64,000 nt of DNA from Callipepla californica brunnescens. Its lineage: Eukaryota > Chordata > Aves > Galliformes > Odontophoridae. Of this stretch, positions 33,801 through 43,758 are shown piece by piece. The DNA lies in the NCBI GenBank assembly GCA_023055505.1, contig JALIRH010000036.1:3472001-3536000 (forward strand), written 5' to 3'. The position numbers were made by a program, and so were the translations under genes. How positions within the stretch are numbered: the first letter of the stretch is position 1; every line of letters begins with the position of its first letter. The notes beneath the pieces are model-generated. The model was not told the DNA's origin, did not search any database, and was given only the letters and a program-made list of their open reading frames with translations.

Positions 33801-36800
33801 TTGGCAATGAATATCTCCAATCTGTGTGCAATACCCCATGGGCTGCGGGCAGCGGAGTGCAATAAGGGCGTGGGTTTGTGACGTTGCACAAGGGAGGAAT
33901 TTCCATCAAACCAGAGCTCAGGAAACAAGGGAAACCCCTGGCCTGGAAGGCAAACTGCGTTGTGTTAGCCTTGCTTGGTTCTTGTCCCAGTGAATTGGGT
34001 CAGGATGGCAGGAGGTCGGCTATGGAGTTGGGAAACCCTACATGTGCTTCTGCATGCACCCTTTCCTATCCCAGAAAATGTCCCTCCAGCTCCTGCCTCC
34101 CTCAGCCCACACATCCCCAGCTCTGCCAGCTGTGTCCAGAGCCCATGCTGGCATGGAGACCTCCAAAACGAGAGCAGATGTGCTGGGGACACCTCTCCCA
34201 TCCATCCATTATCCTGCCTCTGATCTGCTTATCCCCTATCTTTGGCACAGAGTATTCAGAGCCAAGAAAACCAGAAGGAAAACCTGGACCAGAGGTTCCC
34301 CAGCCTGTTCAAGAAGGGACGGAGGAAAACGGTCGTCAGGAACCTGGGGAAAATCATCTATTACTCCAAGGTCAAGTTCAAGTTTCAGCACTGCCAGGTA
34401 ATTCACGGCTGCAGAATGGGGTCACTGGGATATGGGGAGCAGTGCTGTGGCAGGTGTCTGCCAGAACCCCAAATGTGTTTTCTGCAGGAGGTCAATGACT
34501 GCTACCTGGAGCTCTTCCAGTCTCACCTGTACTTCCAGTCCATGGGCTCCAATGGGCTCACCTACCAGGTAGGGCACCTCCTAAGGGCAGCACGGCCAAA
34601 CTGGGGGCACTGGGTGGGATGGGACAGAACGGGATGGGCCCCCACTAGCAACCATTCAACCTGGTGATGCTAGTTCACTGAGCAGCCAAAAAATCACAGC
34701 CAAACCAACCCTCAATGTGTTCTTTTGCACGAGTGAGTAACTCCAACCGAGCACGGCTGCTTTGTGGATGCTGGGGAAATTCATCCCTTTTAGGGATGAT
34801 TTATCATCTTCTAGGTCACTTGAGGTTAATGCAATATGACAATGCGCTCTCTTGACTCACGCAGCAAGCCGAAAAGACACACGGCAGAATGCAAACACTG
34901 CCACCAATCCTCTGCCTGCTTTATAAACAGCCCCTTGGATTATTAATTTGAAAGGAATTAAAAAGGAATTAATGTGCCAGCGGCAGCCCCCAGACGTTGC
35001 AGCAATTAGCATCTTTCAGAGAGCCCGAGATGGGAGCACACGCTTGTCATCACTCCTGTGCCTCGTTAGAGCAGGGTGTGAAGGGCTGGGGCACAGAACA
35101 GAGCAGCTCAGCTCTGCTTTATGCTGTTTTTTGTTTTATATTCTGGTTTTCTTGCATTCACTTTTGCTGAGCTTTCTCCAAAACCCAAAATCAGCACCGT
35201 GTGGAAGGAAGGCCCGGATGTTTCCAGCTGTTGGCAGCCCAACCTGTGGGAAAAGGGGCATTCCTCGTGGGTCGCCCCCTAAAACAACAGTGTCTCCTTC
35301 CCGCACAGGGCCTGCTGCCTCTGAAAGAGTTGAACGTGTGTGAAATGGAGAGCAGGAGGAGCGCGGGGCAGGAGGAGCACGCCTTCCGCATCACAGGTCC
35401 GTGCCCCACGGTTTGAGCCGAGAGCAGAGGGTGCGTGAACCACAGCTGCCCCACGGTGACCGAGTGGGGAACCAAGATGTGGGGAGAGGAGGCAGGGAAC
35501 CGGTGTGGTGCTCTGCATCCTCGCCTGGTAGGGATGCCCAGGGCTGCGGGCTGGGATGGGGCTGCGTGGGGACTCCCCCATGAGTGCTGCTGCCTTTTTA
35601 GGCTTTCCATGCGCTTGCCTTGCGTATACAAGGGATAATGAGCTGACTGCAGCGTGACCAGAGGCTTCTTAGCTGAGTTACTGCAGCCCCAAGGCCCCAG
35701 GGGTGGTAGTTAGAGCCGGGAGTGCTCAGAAACAGGGAAGGAATGCTGGAAAGACACAGAGCCAAGGAACAGAAAGCCATGCCATGGCCACCCAGAGTTG
35801 GAAATGAGGCCCAAGTGGTAAAAAGGAGATGCCCACAACGTTGCTATGCTTTGGGTTTGTGGTCCAGTTGCTGGGGGGGGGGGACACAAACACCTGGACC
35901 TGGCTCACGGAGTTGGCTCTGTGCTTGACCAGAGCCTTCCTGCAGCAAGAGGAAGAATGGGGCTGTGGGACAGAGCAGGGAGCTGGTATGGGTTGCTTAG
36001 CATGGCTGCGTCATTGCTGCTGCTCTGCAGGGCTTGGGAAGCACCCAAGTTCCTGGGAAATGCAGCTAGACACACACCTCGCAACCCTACCGAGCAGAGT
36101 AGGGTTGCAAAGATGGAGAAACCAAGGCAGGGAATTGGGGAGAGCCCTGGATCTGCAGGAGGTGCACAATAGTTCCTCATGTCCAACCACTGAGATGGAG
36201 CTGAGCGGAGCGATGCAGGGACAGCCGCTCTGCCTCAGCTTCCCCCCTCCACCGTGTTTGTGTCAGTGCATTTCTGGCAAGCTGGAGGTGTTTCAAAGTC
36301 TTAATTACCTGATCTTCATAACTAGCACAGGTCTCAGGAGATGAAAGGCTCCAACAGAGGGCAAAGTACCATGTTCATCCCGTGCGCTCGCTTATCTGAC
36401 TCCTTCCAAGCCCCACAAATCCCCGTCTCACCAAGCACGCACCAGGTTTGCTTATAACCTGAGATCTCCAGTTAATTATTAATCCTAACAACCATCCCTC
36501 AGCCAGCCAGAAGTGCTGATTAACGTCATTAGCTTGTCTCTGCAGTGAGTAGCAGGGGGTGTGAGGCTTCGCTTGTGCTGCAGCTTGTCTGGCACAGGTG
36601 GAGCAATAAATATACACTTTGAGAAGCAGCTGGTCTATACATTTACAGCTGAAGTGAAGCTGAGAAGCACCGTGGTGCCCTTTGATGCTATGCTCAATGC
36701 CCAGCTCATCACAGCTTGTCTCTCCGACACCCAGGTCCGTTGCTGAACCCCCTGGTTGTGTTCTGCCCCACGGAGCTGGAGCTGAAGCAGTGGCTCTATC

Positions 36801-39800
36801 ACCTGGAGAAGCAGATCCACCTGAATGGAGGGAACCTGGGCTTACCCTTTGTTGCTCAGGTTGGTGCTTGGGGCTGGGATGCATGTGCTCAGCACTGGGT
36901 GGATGCTTCGCTCTCCATTGCCTCTTTTATCCCCTTGGGTTGGGTCTGGGGAAATTCTCACCCAACGTCCAGAGCTTGCTGAAGATTTCAAAGGGGAAGG
37001 CACATCACTCTGCTCCGTCCTTAGGATGACTGGAAGCAGAGCTCAGTGGGGAAGGAGGAGCTGCGGTGGTCAGTGCAAAACATGCCTGTCCAGGAGTGGA
37101 GGGGGACCCAACGGGAATCCCTCGGAGACGTCCTCTGTGTTTCCAAAGTGAAGCTCCAGCACCTGCCTTTCCAGGTAGGACCACCTCTCTGCTGTGCCTG
37201 GGGTGGAGCACCTGCAGGGGAGCTCTGGCCCTGGGCTCAGCCCTGCTCTGTACTTCCCTAGGAGCAGCACGAGCGCCTGCTGGTGCTGTACCCCACCACA
37301 CTGGTGATCGTGTCCGAAGAGCACAACGGCCTCTACTTCAAGGTACATTCATCCTCCAGCATCTCCTCTTTCTCTCTCCAACCCACAGCACAGCTTCGGC
37401 TCTTTGTTCCTTCCACCTGGCTCCCCTCCTCCTCTTGGCAAGGGCTCTGCCTCCCTTGCCAGCTGGCAGGTGAGCAGCAGTGGGGTGTTGCAAGCCCTCT
37501 TCCCATGAGAAACACCTTGCCCTCCTCCAAAGCCCTGCGGGGAAGGAGCTGCCTGCGAGAGCACCGCAGAGCAGGGAGGAGGAGGTGAAAACCAGCAGCA
37601 CCCAGGCAGCGTGCATGGTGTGGGGGCTGCACCTGTATCACCTGCAGTGTGAATGGCCCACAGGCCAACATCTCAGGCATCACCACAATGGCTGGCAAGA
37701 AGCTGTGTGCACTGCAAGTCTGTTTTCTCGTGCTGGAGCAGAGAAACGAGCCATGTAGTGCCCAAACCGACAGGTGCGCATCACCAGGATGCTATGTCAC
37801 TGCGTCCATGCCATGCCCTGAGGGATGCAGGCTGGTTTAATTGGAGTGGGAAGAGCTGCGTGGAGCATCCGTGGGCTGGAGCGGGGCCATGCACTGTGAG
37901 AGCTTTCCCTGAGCACCCGCCTGGGTGTTTCCCTGTGCCACACCTCGGCTTGTTTTCGGGAGCCCATCATTTGCAGCTCCTGGGAAGAGGACACTGCACA
38001 AGGGGGCCCTGGGCTGGGCTCCCGGATGAACTCATCTCTTTTGAAACCTTAAACTGGATTTGTCTTCCCCATCCTTACCACGCTGCCTTCCCACGGTGTG
38101 GGGCTGCGGGGGATTCCCTGTGAACCGGCTCTTCCACGGGCATGCTGGGGCACAGCAGCCTTCTCCCAGCACTTCTGCAAACCTGCTGAGCCCTCCCATT
38201 GATGTGAACAAAGCCTGGCCCTTCTCCTCGCTGTTTTGGGGGGATTGCCGTGCCCAGGAGGGCTATTAGCAAGGGATGCTCCATGCCTACCCCACGCCAG
38301 CCCCCGCCCATGCATGGTGGCACCAAAGTCCATTTCTTACAGCAGCAGCAGAGGGAGCTGAGTCACGGAGTGCTGCATTAGTTTTTCCTCCTAAGTTCAG
38401 CGCTGCTCTGACCATAAATCTCCTTACTGCACAGGAGAAATAATGCAGGAGTTCGTCATCACTCCCTCAGCACCAAGCCACCTCCATGGCTCTGCAATGC
38501 CACCGTGGACGTGCATGCAATGATCGCATCACACTCAGCACTCCCACCCAGCCCTGAGGCTGCGGGTGCTGGGGACGAGCTGGGGACAGAGTGCCTCTGC
38601 CACATGTGACACCAGAATGGCGGCCACAAGTGCACCCTACAGCCCAGGGTTCACATTTCAGCTGCTGGCACTGGCAGGGCTCAGCTCTGTCTTTGTGAGG
38701 CTTTGCAAGGGTATGGAGAGGGGGTTCCTGGCTGCCTGGCTGGAAATCCCAGCCAGCAGGTCAGCTTTTGTCAGCACAATGCTTGTACGGTGTTCTGGAG
38801 GTGTGAGCTGCTGAAAGGGGGGGAAAACGTTGCAAAGAGGGCTAGGAAAGAGACGGTGCTTTTCTTTTTCCCCCAACAGGGCGAGCTGCCACTCAACGCC
38901 ATCCAGGTGTTGTTTGAAGAAAATGAGAAAAGCTCATTTTTAATAGAAGGTGCGTGTTCAGGGCTGTGCTGGCTGCAGGCTGGGGCTGAGATCCTCTTGT
39001 CTCGTGGTGGTGCGGGGACCTGGGGCATGGCGATGGTTTATGGGCTACGGGGTATGAGGATGAGATATGGGGTTGGAGTATGGCAATGGGGTATGGGGAT
39101 GGGGTATGAGGATGGAGTATGAGGATGGAGTATGAGTCTGGGGTATGGGAATGCCCACGGGTTCCTGGGGGAAGCACCGTGGGCTGCAGCCTGGTCCCAG
39201 CAGCAGCCCCACGCGATGCTGTCTCGCAGGCCGGCTGATCAACTCCATCCGCGTCATCTGCCGCAGCTATGAGGATTACCAGGAGTGGCTCTACTGCCTC
39301 AAAACAGCCCAGTTTCGAAATGCTGACTCCTCCCTGTCCGGATCAGAGAGTTTCTCAGGATCAAAGCTGCCACACCTCAGCCAGGTAACAGCTGTTGCGG
39401 ATTTGCATGGAAACCAACAGAAATCCAATGGGCATGGGTAGCTTTTCCACAAGCACCCAAGCTGAGCTGGACCGTGAAGCTTCAGCCCCATCCGTAAGGA
39501 TGCTCAGCCCTAGGGTTCTCCATCCATGGGATGCTCAGCCCTAGGGTTCTCCATCCACGGGATGCTCAGCCCTAGGGTTCTCCATCCACGGGATGCTCAG
39601 CCCTAGGGTTCTCCATCCATGGGATGCTCAGCCCTAGGGTTCTCCATCCATGCGATGCTCAGCCCTATGGAGAGCTCCATCTGCAGGATGCTCGTCCCCA
39701 TGGAGCAACACATCAGTGCAGGGTGTTGGGATGCTCATGTTGCTCTGATGCAATCCTCTTCTCTTGCCCTGCAGTTTGCTGGCAGCGGGAGGGGCTCGCT

Positions 39801-41204
39801 GGCCTCCGACGGCCGCACCAACTCCTGGGCATCCGGAGGGAAAGGGACCAACACTCTGACACACCTGTCCCAGCACAGTGGCTCTCTGCACGACACGCAG
39901 TCCTTCATGGTGCTGGAGGAGCAGCACAGCCCCGGCTATTCCCAACCTCTCCATGTGAGTGAGCCCCCTGCCCAAATCCTGAGCAATCAGGAGGGGGAGA
40001 AGCGTCCAAGAAAGGCAGTGACCCTACACGTGGGCCCAGGCTGCTTGAAAAGAGCCCACTTTGCCTTTTTGCAGTGCCTGCCCCACGCCAACTGGCCGAG
40101 CACGGTGCTGCCCGTGCAGGAGCTGCGGAGGGGCAGCAGCACCAAGAAACCCAAAGGCAGATGTGGTCCATGCACACAGGACGTGGAACAGGCACCGTGC
40201 AGCCTCCTCCCCCAGCACCCCATCCTGCCTGCTCTGTACAGCGAGCCGTACTGCACCTATAGCACCCCACATCGCCCCACGGACCCCCCAGCACAGCTGG
40301 AGCTGAGCAATGTAAGGGTTGGCTGCAGCACCACGGGGCTGGTGCATGTTCCCCTTCTGTTTTCTTCACTGTAATGCCTGTGGGAAGCAATCTGGCTTAA
40401 AGTTGGGGGGCTGCTTGTCTCCGTGGCAGCTGTCAGCTCTGCTATTTGCTCTGTTTAGGTCCTGCAGTGCCAGAAGATTGCCCAGCCCCTGCCTGGCAGG
40501 CACTGGATGGAGGTGCTTGGGGCACAAAGACACCCCCAGCCTCCTGCTGATGCTCCATACCTTGCCAGCGTGAGTGTGTCAGCACAGCCCTGGGGCAGGG
40601 AGCAGCCCAGCAGTGCTGTTCTGCAGGCACCTGGGAGGGGCTGGGGGCCTGACTTGCCTCTCTGAGGGCTGCAGCCTTTTGCATGGGTGCATCCTGGGAA
40701 GTGGGGATGGCATGGGGTACCCCAGAGCTGCAGCACTGTGCCGTCCCCATTAGTGCATCTCCTCCTTTCCAGGTGTCATCTCTGCCAGAGGAACATCTGG
40801 GCCCCTTGCTGCAGCCACCAGGTGAGGCCCATGGGTGCTGCTGGGTGCTCCACCCCCACCTGCATCCCCATCCGTGACCCCACTCGCATCCCCCATTGGT
40901 ATTTTTGGAGCAGGGCTGAAGGAGTGCCCTTCAGGGCACCCACGTGTGTCCTTCCTTCCTCCTTGCTGACCGCAGGCAGCAGAATCAAGCTGCTTTGGAG
41001 GAGCTCTCAGGGCTGTGCTGTCTCCCTGCAGATGATGGCATCGGTGCCTACGACGTGCCAGAGGGCAGCTGCCTGCACCACGACTCTGCAGTGTACCACG
41101 ACTACGCCGAGCTGCAGAGCTTCCAGAGTGAGCTCAGCTATGACAACCTGTGGGATGCCGATGGCAGGGAGCCAGAAAGCCCAGCACCCTTCTATGAGGT
41201 CTGA
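30898..41204 (+). CDS. PLEKHN1: Pleckstrin homology domain-containing N1 (PLEKHN1/CLPABP), complete
   Basis: PH-domain protein. The mammalian protein binds phosphatidic acid and cardiolipin, associates with mitochondria and RNA-protein granules, and has been linked to apoptosis. Coding exons: 30898-30977, 31889-31988, 34251-34397, 34488-34568, 35309-35396, 36735-36859, 37025-37174, 37262-37342, 38880-38949, 39230-39384, 39775-39954, 40075-40311, 40459-40569, 40773-40821, 41032-41204 (1827 nt, 608 aa, human about 611). The N-terminus MGNIACVPQ fits N-myristoylation with a nearby Cys. Two PH-like folds are visible, about aa 84-195 and 247-345, each closing with the WLY-x-L helix typical of PH domains (QWLYHLEKQ, EWLYCLKTA). 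The rest is Ser/Pro/Gly-rich and probably disordered, with a conserved YDNLWD motif near the C-terminus. The start is fixed by an in-frame TGA 51 nt upstream. Intron 2 uses a GC donor (AAG|GCAAGT). It is tandem to KLHL17 and convergent with PERM1. Confidence 0.95.
31263..31360 (-). repeat. Interstitial telomere-like (CCCTAA)n repeat, degenerate
   Basis: It starts with two exact CCCTAA units, then CCATAA, CAGTAACCCTAACCATAA and similar variants, and ends in CAGCCCTAACCCAG. It is the C-rich telomeric strand in PLEKHN1 intron 1. Divergence indicates an old insertion or repair event and not an active chromosome end. Confidence 0.85.
31989..34250 (+). other. PLEKHN1: PLEKHN1 intron 2 (about 2.3 kb), no exon seen
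   Basis: It begins with the GC donor and ends at TTTGGCACAG (34250). It contains a 14-C tract at 33120-33133 within a C-rich stretch. I see no coding exon or repeat family. Confidence 0.6.
33120..33133. repeat. Poly-C run, 14 nt
   Basis: An uninterrupted C tract followed by ACCCTCCCCTCCCC in PLEKHN1 intron 2. The opposite strand is G-rich enough for quadruplex formation. Confidence 0.8.
39050..39150 (+). repeat. Minisatellite, GGTATGAGGATGGAGTATG-like units
   Basis: Imperfect short units built from TATGGGGATGGGG and TATGAGGATGGAG, about 12-14 nt each, repeated roughly seven times in PLEKHN1 intron 9. Confidence 0.8.
39499..39671 (+). repeat. 31-bp tandem repeat (five full units plus partial)
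   Basis: Units start at 39499, 39530, 39561, 39592, 39623 and a partial one at 39654. Each begins GATGCTCAGCCCTAGGGTTC and ends CCATCCATGG or CCATCCACGG. Near-identity between units indicates recent expansion. It lies in PLEKHN1 intron 10. Confidence 0.95.
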
Positions 41205-42736
41205 GCAGGGGGCTCAGAGGGCACAGGACGGCTCCTGGGCTCTGATTTCCCACCCTGGTGGGTGTAGGAAGCGAAGGGATCCGCAGCGATCCCTGGGAGC
41301 AGTGTTAAGGACACCCCAGAACGATGCCCTGGGTTCCTCCTGGGGGAAGGGAGAGGGGGCACATCCTCCTCCCACCTCTCAGTGCCTGGGGGTACATGGG
41401 GAGATCAGGGCACAAACAACAGGGGACAGAGTCTGGGTGCTATCGCTCTGCAGCCAGATCCCTCAGCACATCCGAGGTCAGCAGCAAACCCAAATGGCTG
41501 TTTTTATTTTTTTTTCTTACCCGAGGCTCCAAATTCTTCACCTTTGTCCCCTGGAGAGGCTGCAAACCAAACACAGCGACGAAATCTCTGTTTCGGTGCA
41601 CGCAAAGCAACCCAGCAGCATTTTGTACTTGAATACCTGTGTATTGCATTGTGCTTATCTGTATTTTTCAGAAGGTATCCAGCAAAGTTTACATGGCGAG
41701 GTTTGAGTGGGTTCCATGTATTTAACGTGTACGTGTGGCTGAGTGGGAGACGTATTTAATTTTGAAGCCGTGGATGAGGCTGGTGTGTGTTGGGTTGGGT
41801 CTTCTGCTGTCGTCGTGTCATTCCCTCCGTGTTGGGAAGCTGTATACGAGTAACCAAAAGGATCTATTTATTCACAATGGAACGGTACTGTGAGCCCTAC
41901 AATTACAGTGCACCTTCCTCTGGCAGGCGTCGTTCTCTCTTTGCCATCCCTGGTTGAGGTGACTTTCACCCAGAGGTGCAAAAAACCTTTTGGCTTTGCT
42001 TTCCCCACCACGTCCTGGGGGTGTTGGGAAGGGGCTCTCCGATCCACCCCGTGCACTCTGCATGGGGGCAGCACACAGCAAGGCAGCACTGCACCAGCTC
42101 TCCCCATCCCCCCTAAGCTGCAGCCTCAGTGCATAGCTCCAACATCAGCTCCTGAGCTCCGTCTGGGTGAGATATGACAGTGTGTGGGGTGCAGCTCTGT
42201 CGCTGCCCTCTGGGTGGGGGCACCCACCCAAATATGCCCTCCTGGCATTGCTCTCCTACATCAGGAGGTGGCAATAGCGGTCCCAGCCCCCAGCACTTCG
42301 AAGCCCTGCGGCCCTGACCTGGCAGAAATGTCCGCAGGAAGCTTTGCTCTCATCCCATGACAGGAGAGGAGACTGAAATATAAAAGGCGTTGCTCAGGGC
42401 CAAGCAGATGGCAGCACAGAGCCGCTGCCACCCCCAGCACACGGTGCACGCAGGCGGTGGGGCCAACACCTGCCTGACTTTTTCAAGGAGGTGTCAGCCA
42501 TGGGAGCTCTGAGCAGGGCAGCGTGGCACGGTGGCACCCGAAAGGTCGTTTCTATTGTGGTGGTGGGGCTGGTGCTGAGATGCTGAGCTGCTGGCTGCCT
42601 CCTAAGGGTGATTTGGGGGGGGTACACCGTGGGTTGACCTGGCCGCCGAGAGAGGTGAGCACTTGGGTGCCCACACTCTGAAGGAGCACACCATGCAGAC
42701 ACAGGAAAGCACGCCAAGTATTGAAGGAGATAGATC
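41205..42736. other. PLEKHN1 3'UTR and gap to PERM1 3' end
   Basis: Between the PLEKHN1 stop and the PERM1 poly-A signal. The first few hundred bases are AT-richer, with TATTTAACGTG and TATTTAATTTTG, as expected for a 3'UTR. I found no canonical AATAAA on the plus strand, so the PLEKHN1 cleavage site is unresolved. A perfect TATA-like TATAAAAGG stands at 42379-42387 with no gene after it. Confidence 0.5.
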
Positions 42737-42742
42737 TTTATT
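42737..42742 (-). terminator. PERM1: Polyadenylation signal AATAAA (PERM1)
   Basis: TTTATT on the plus strand is AATAAA on the minus strand, about 1.0 kb downstream of the PERM1 stop at 43759. It gives a PERM1 3'UTR of roughly 43758 to 42720. It is the first canonical signal met on that strand. Confidence 0.65.
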
Positions 42743-43758
42743 AGAAGCTTCCAGCACATTTAGACTGTTCTCCTCCTCCACGCAACGCCTCATGCCCAAC
42801 GTACAGCTCTTACATAGTCTGGATGCAGCTGGTACCTCTCCCTCACCGCATGCTGCCATGTATCCCACTGCACAACCATGTGCTCTCTGCTCTGCACTTA
42901 CGGTCTTCAGTGCAACCCATGCATGACACTCCGTATTACAAGGGAAGAGTGGAACCTCTTCTTCTTGCTCCTTATTGCCTCAGACTGCTCCTATAAACCT
43001 CCTAGGCAGACCCACATGGGATCTGGGGGCAGATTTCCCCAGTACCTTTGTGGATCTGTTCCCTAACTGCATACCCAACCTCACATTCATGCTGTTTGCA
43101 GACTTGCAAGTGCAGATAACCCTCACAAATAATGCCCGGGTGTCCAGGAAGGCTTTAGAGGCAGGGAAGAAACAGAACCCCTTTGTTTTTGCCTCCCAAC
43201 CCACTGAGTCTCCCTCCCTCCTCCCCCACAAGGTCACCCTCTCACTGTCCTCCTCCTCCTCCCACTCCATGTCCCCAGGACAGGAGCAGCAGTGGAACAC
43301 GCAGACCCCAGGGCTGGCAACCACTGGAGCCAAATATGTGCTCCCTGTGCCCTCTCCAACACAATCCTGTCCTTGCCAGGACTCTTCCCAGCACTCAGCC
43401 CCAATCCCTTCTGTAGGACACAAAGCACTTTTTTTTTTTTCCTTCTGCTCTCCATCTCGTTGTTTTGCCACTGGGTGACCTCCGCGGGGAGGTCGGACCC
43501 CAATCCCGCTCCTAGCAGGTGGCACAAATATGCAAGAATTGTTCAAAGAAAGAACGGAGCCAGCCCACACCGGGCTCCTCTTTTTGTCCAGCGCAGTTAC
43601 AAACCGCCTACCGTGCTGTCACCGGAAGGATCCTGCTCCCTGTGACATCCTGTCCCCTTTGGGGATGGCTCTTGAGAAGTCTCGGTGCTGGGCTCCTCAC
43701 GCTGCCCAAGAACAATGTGCCCGTCCTCAGCTGTCCTTGGGAACGTGCCGTGCTGGGG

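Noticed and set aside
40687..41706. 339-residue open frame on the plus strand
   Set aside because: It runs through PLEKHN1 exons, introns and 3'UTR in the wrong frame. The spliced frame gives the conserved YDNLWD end and stops at 41204.
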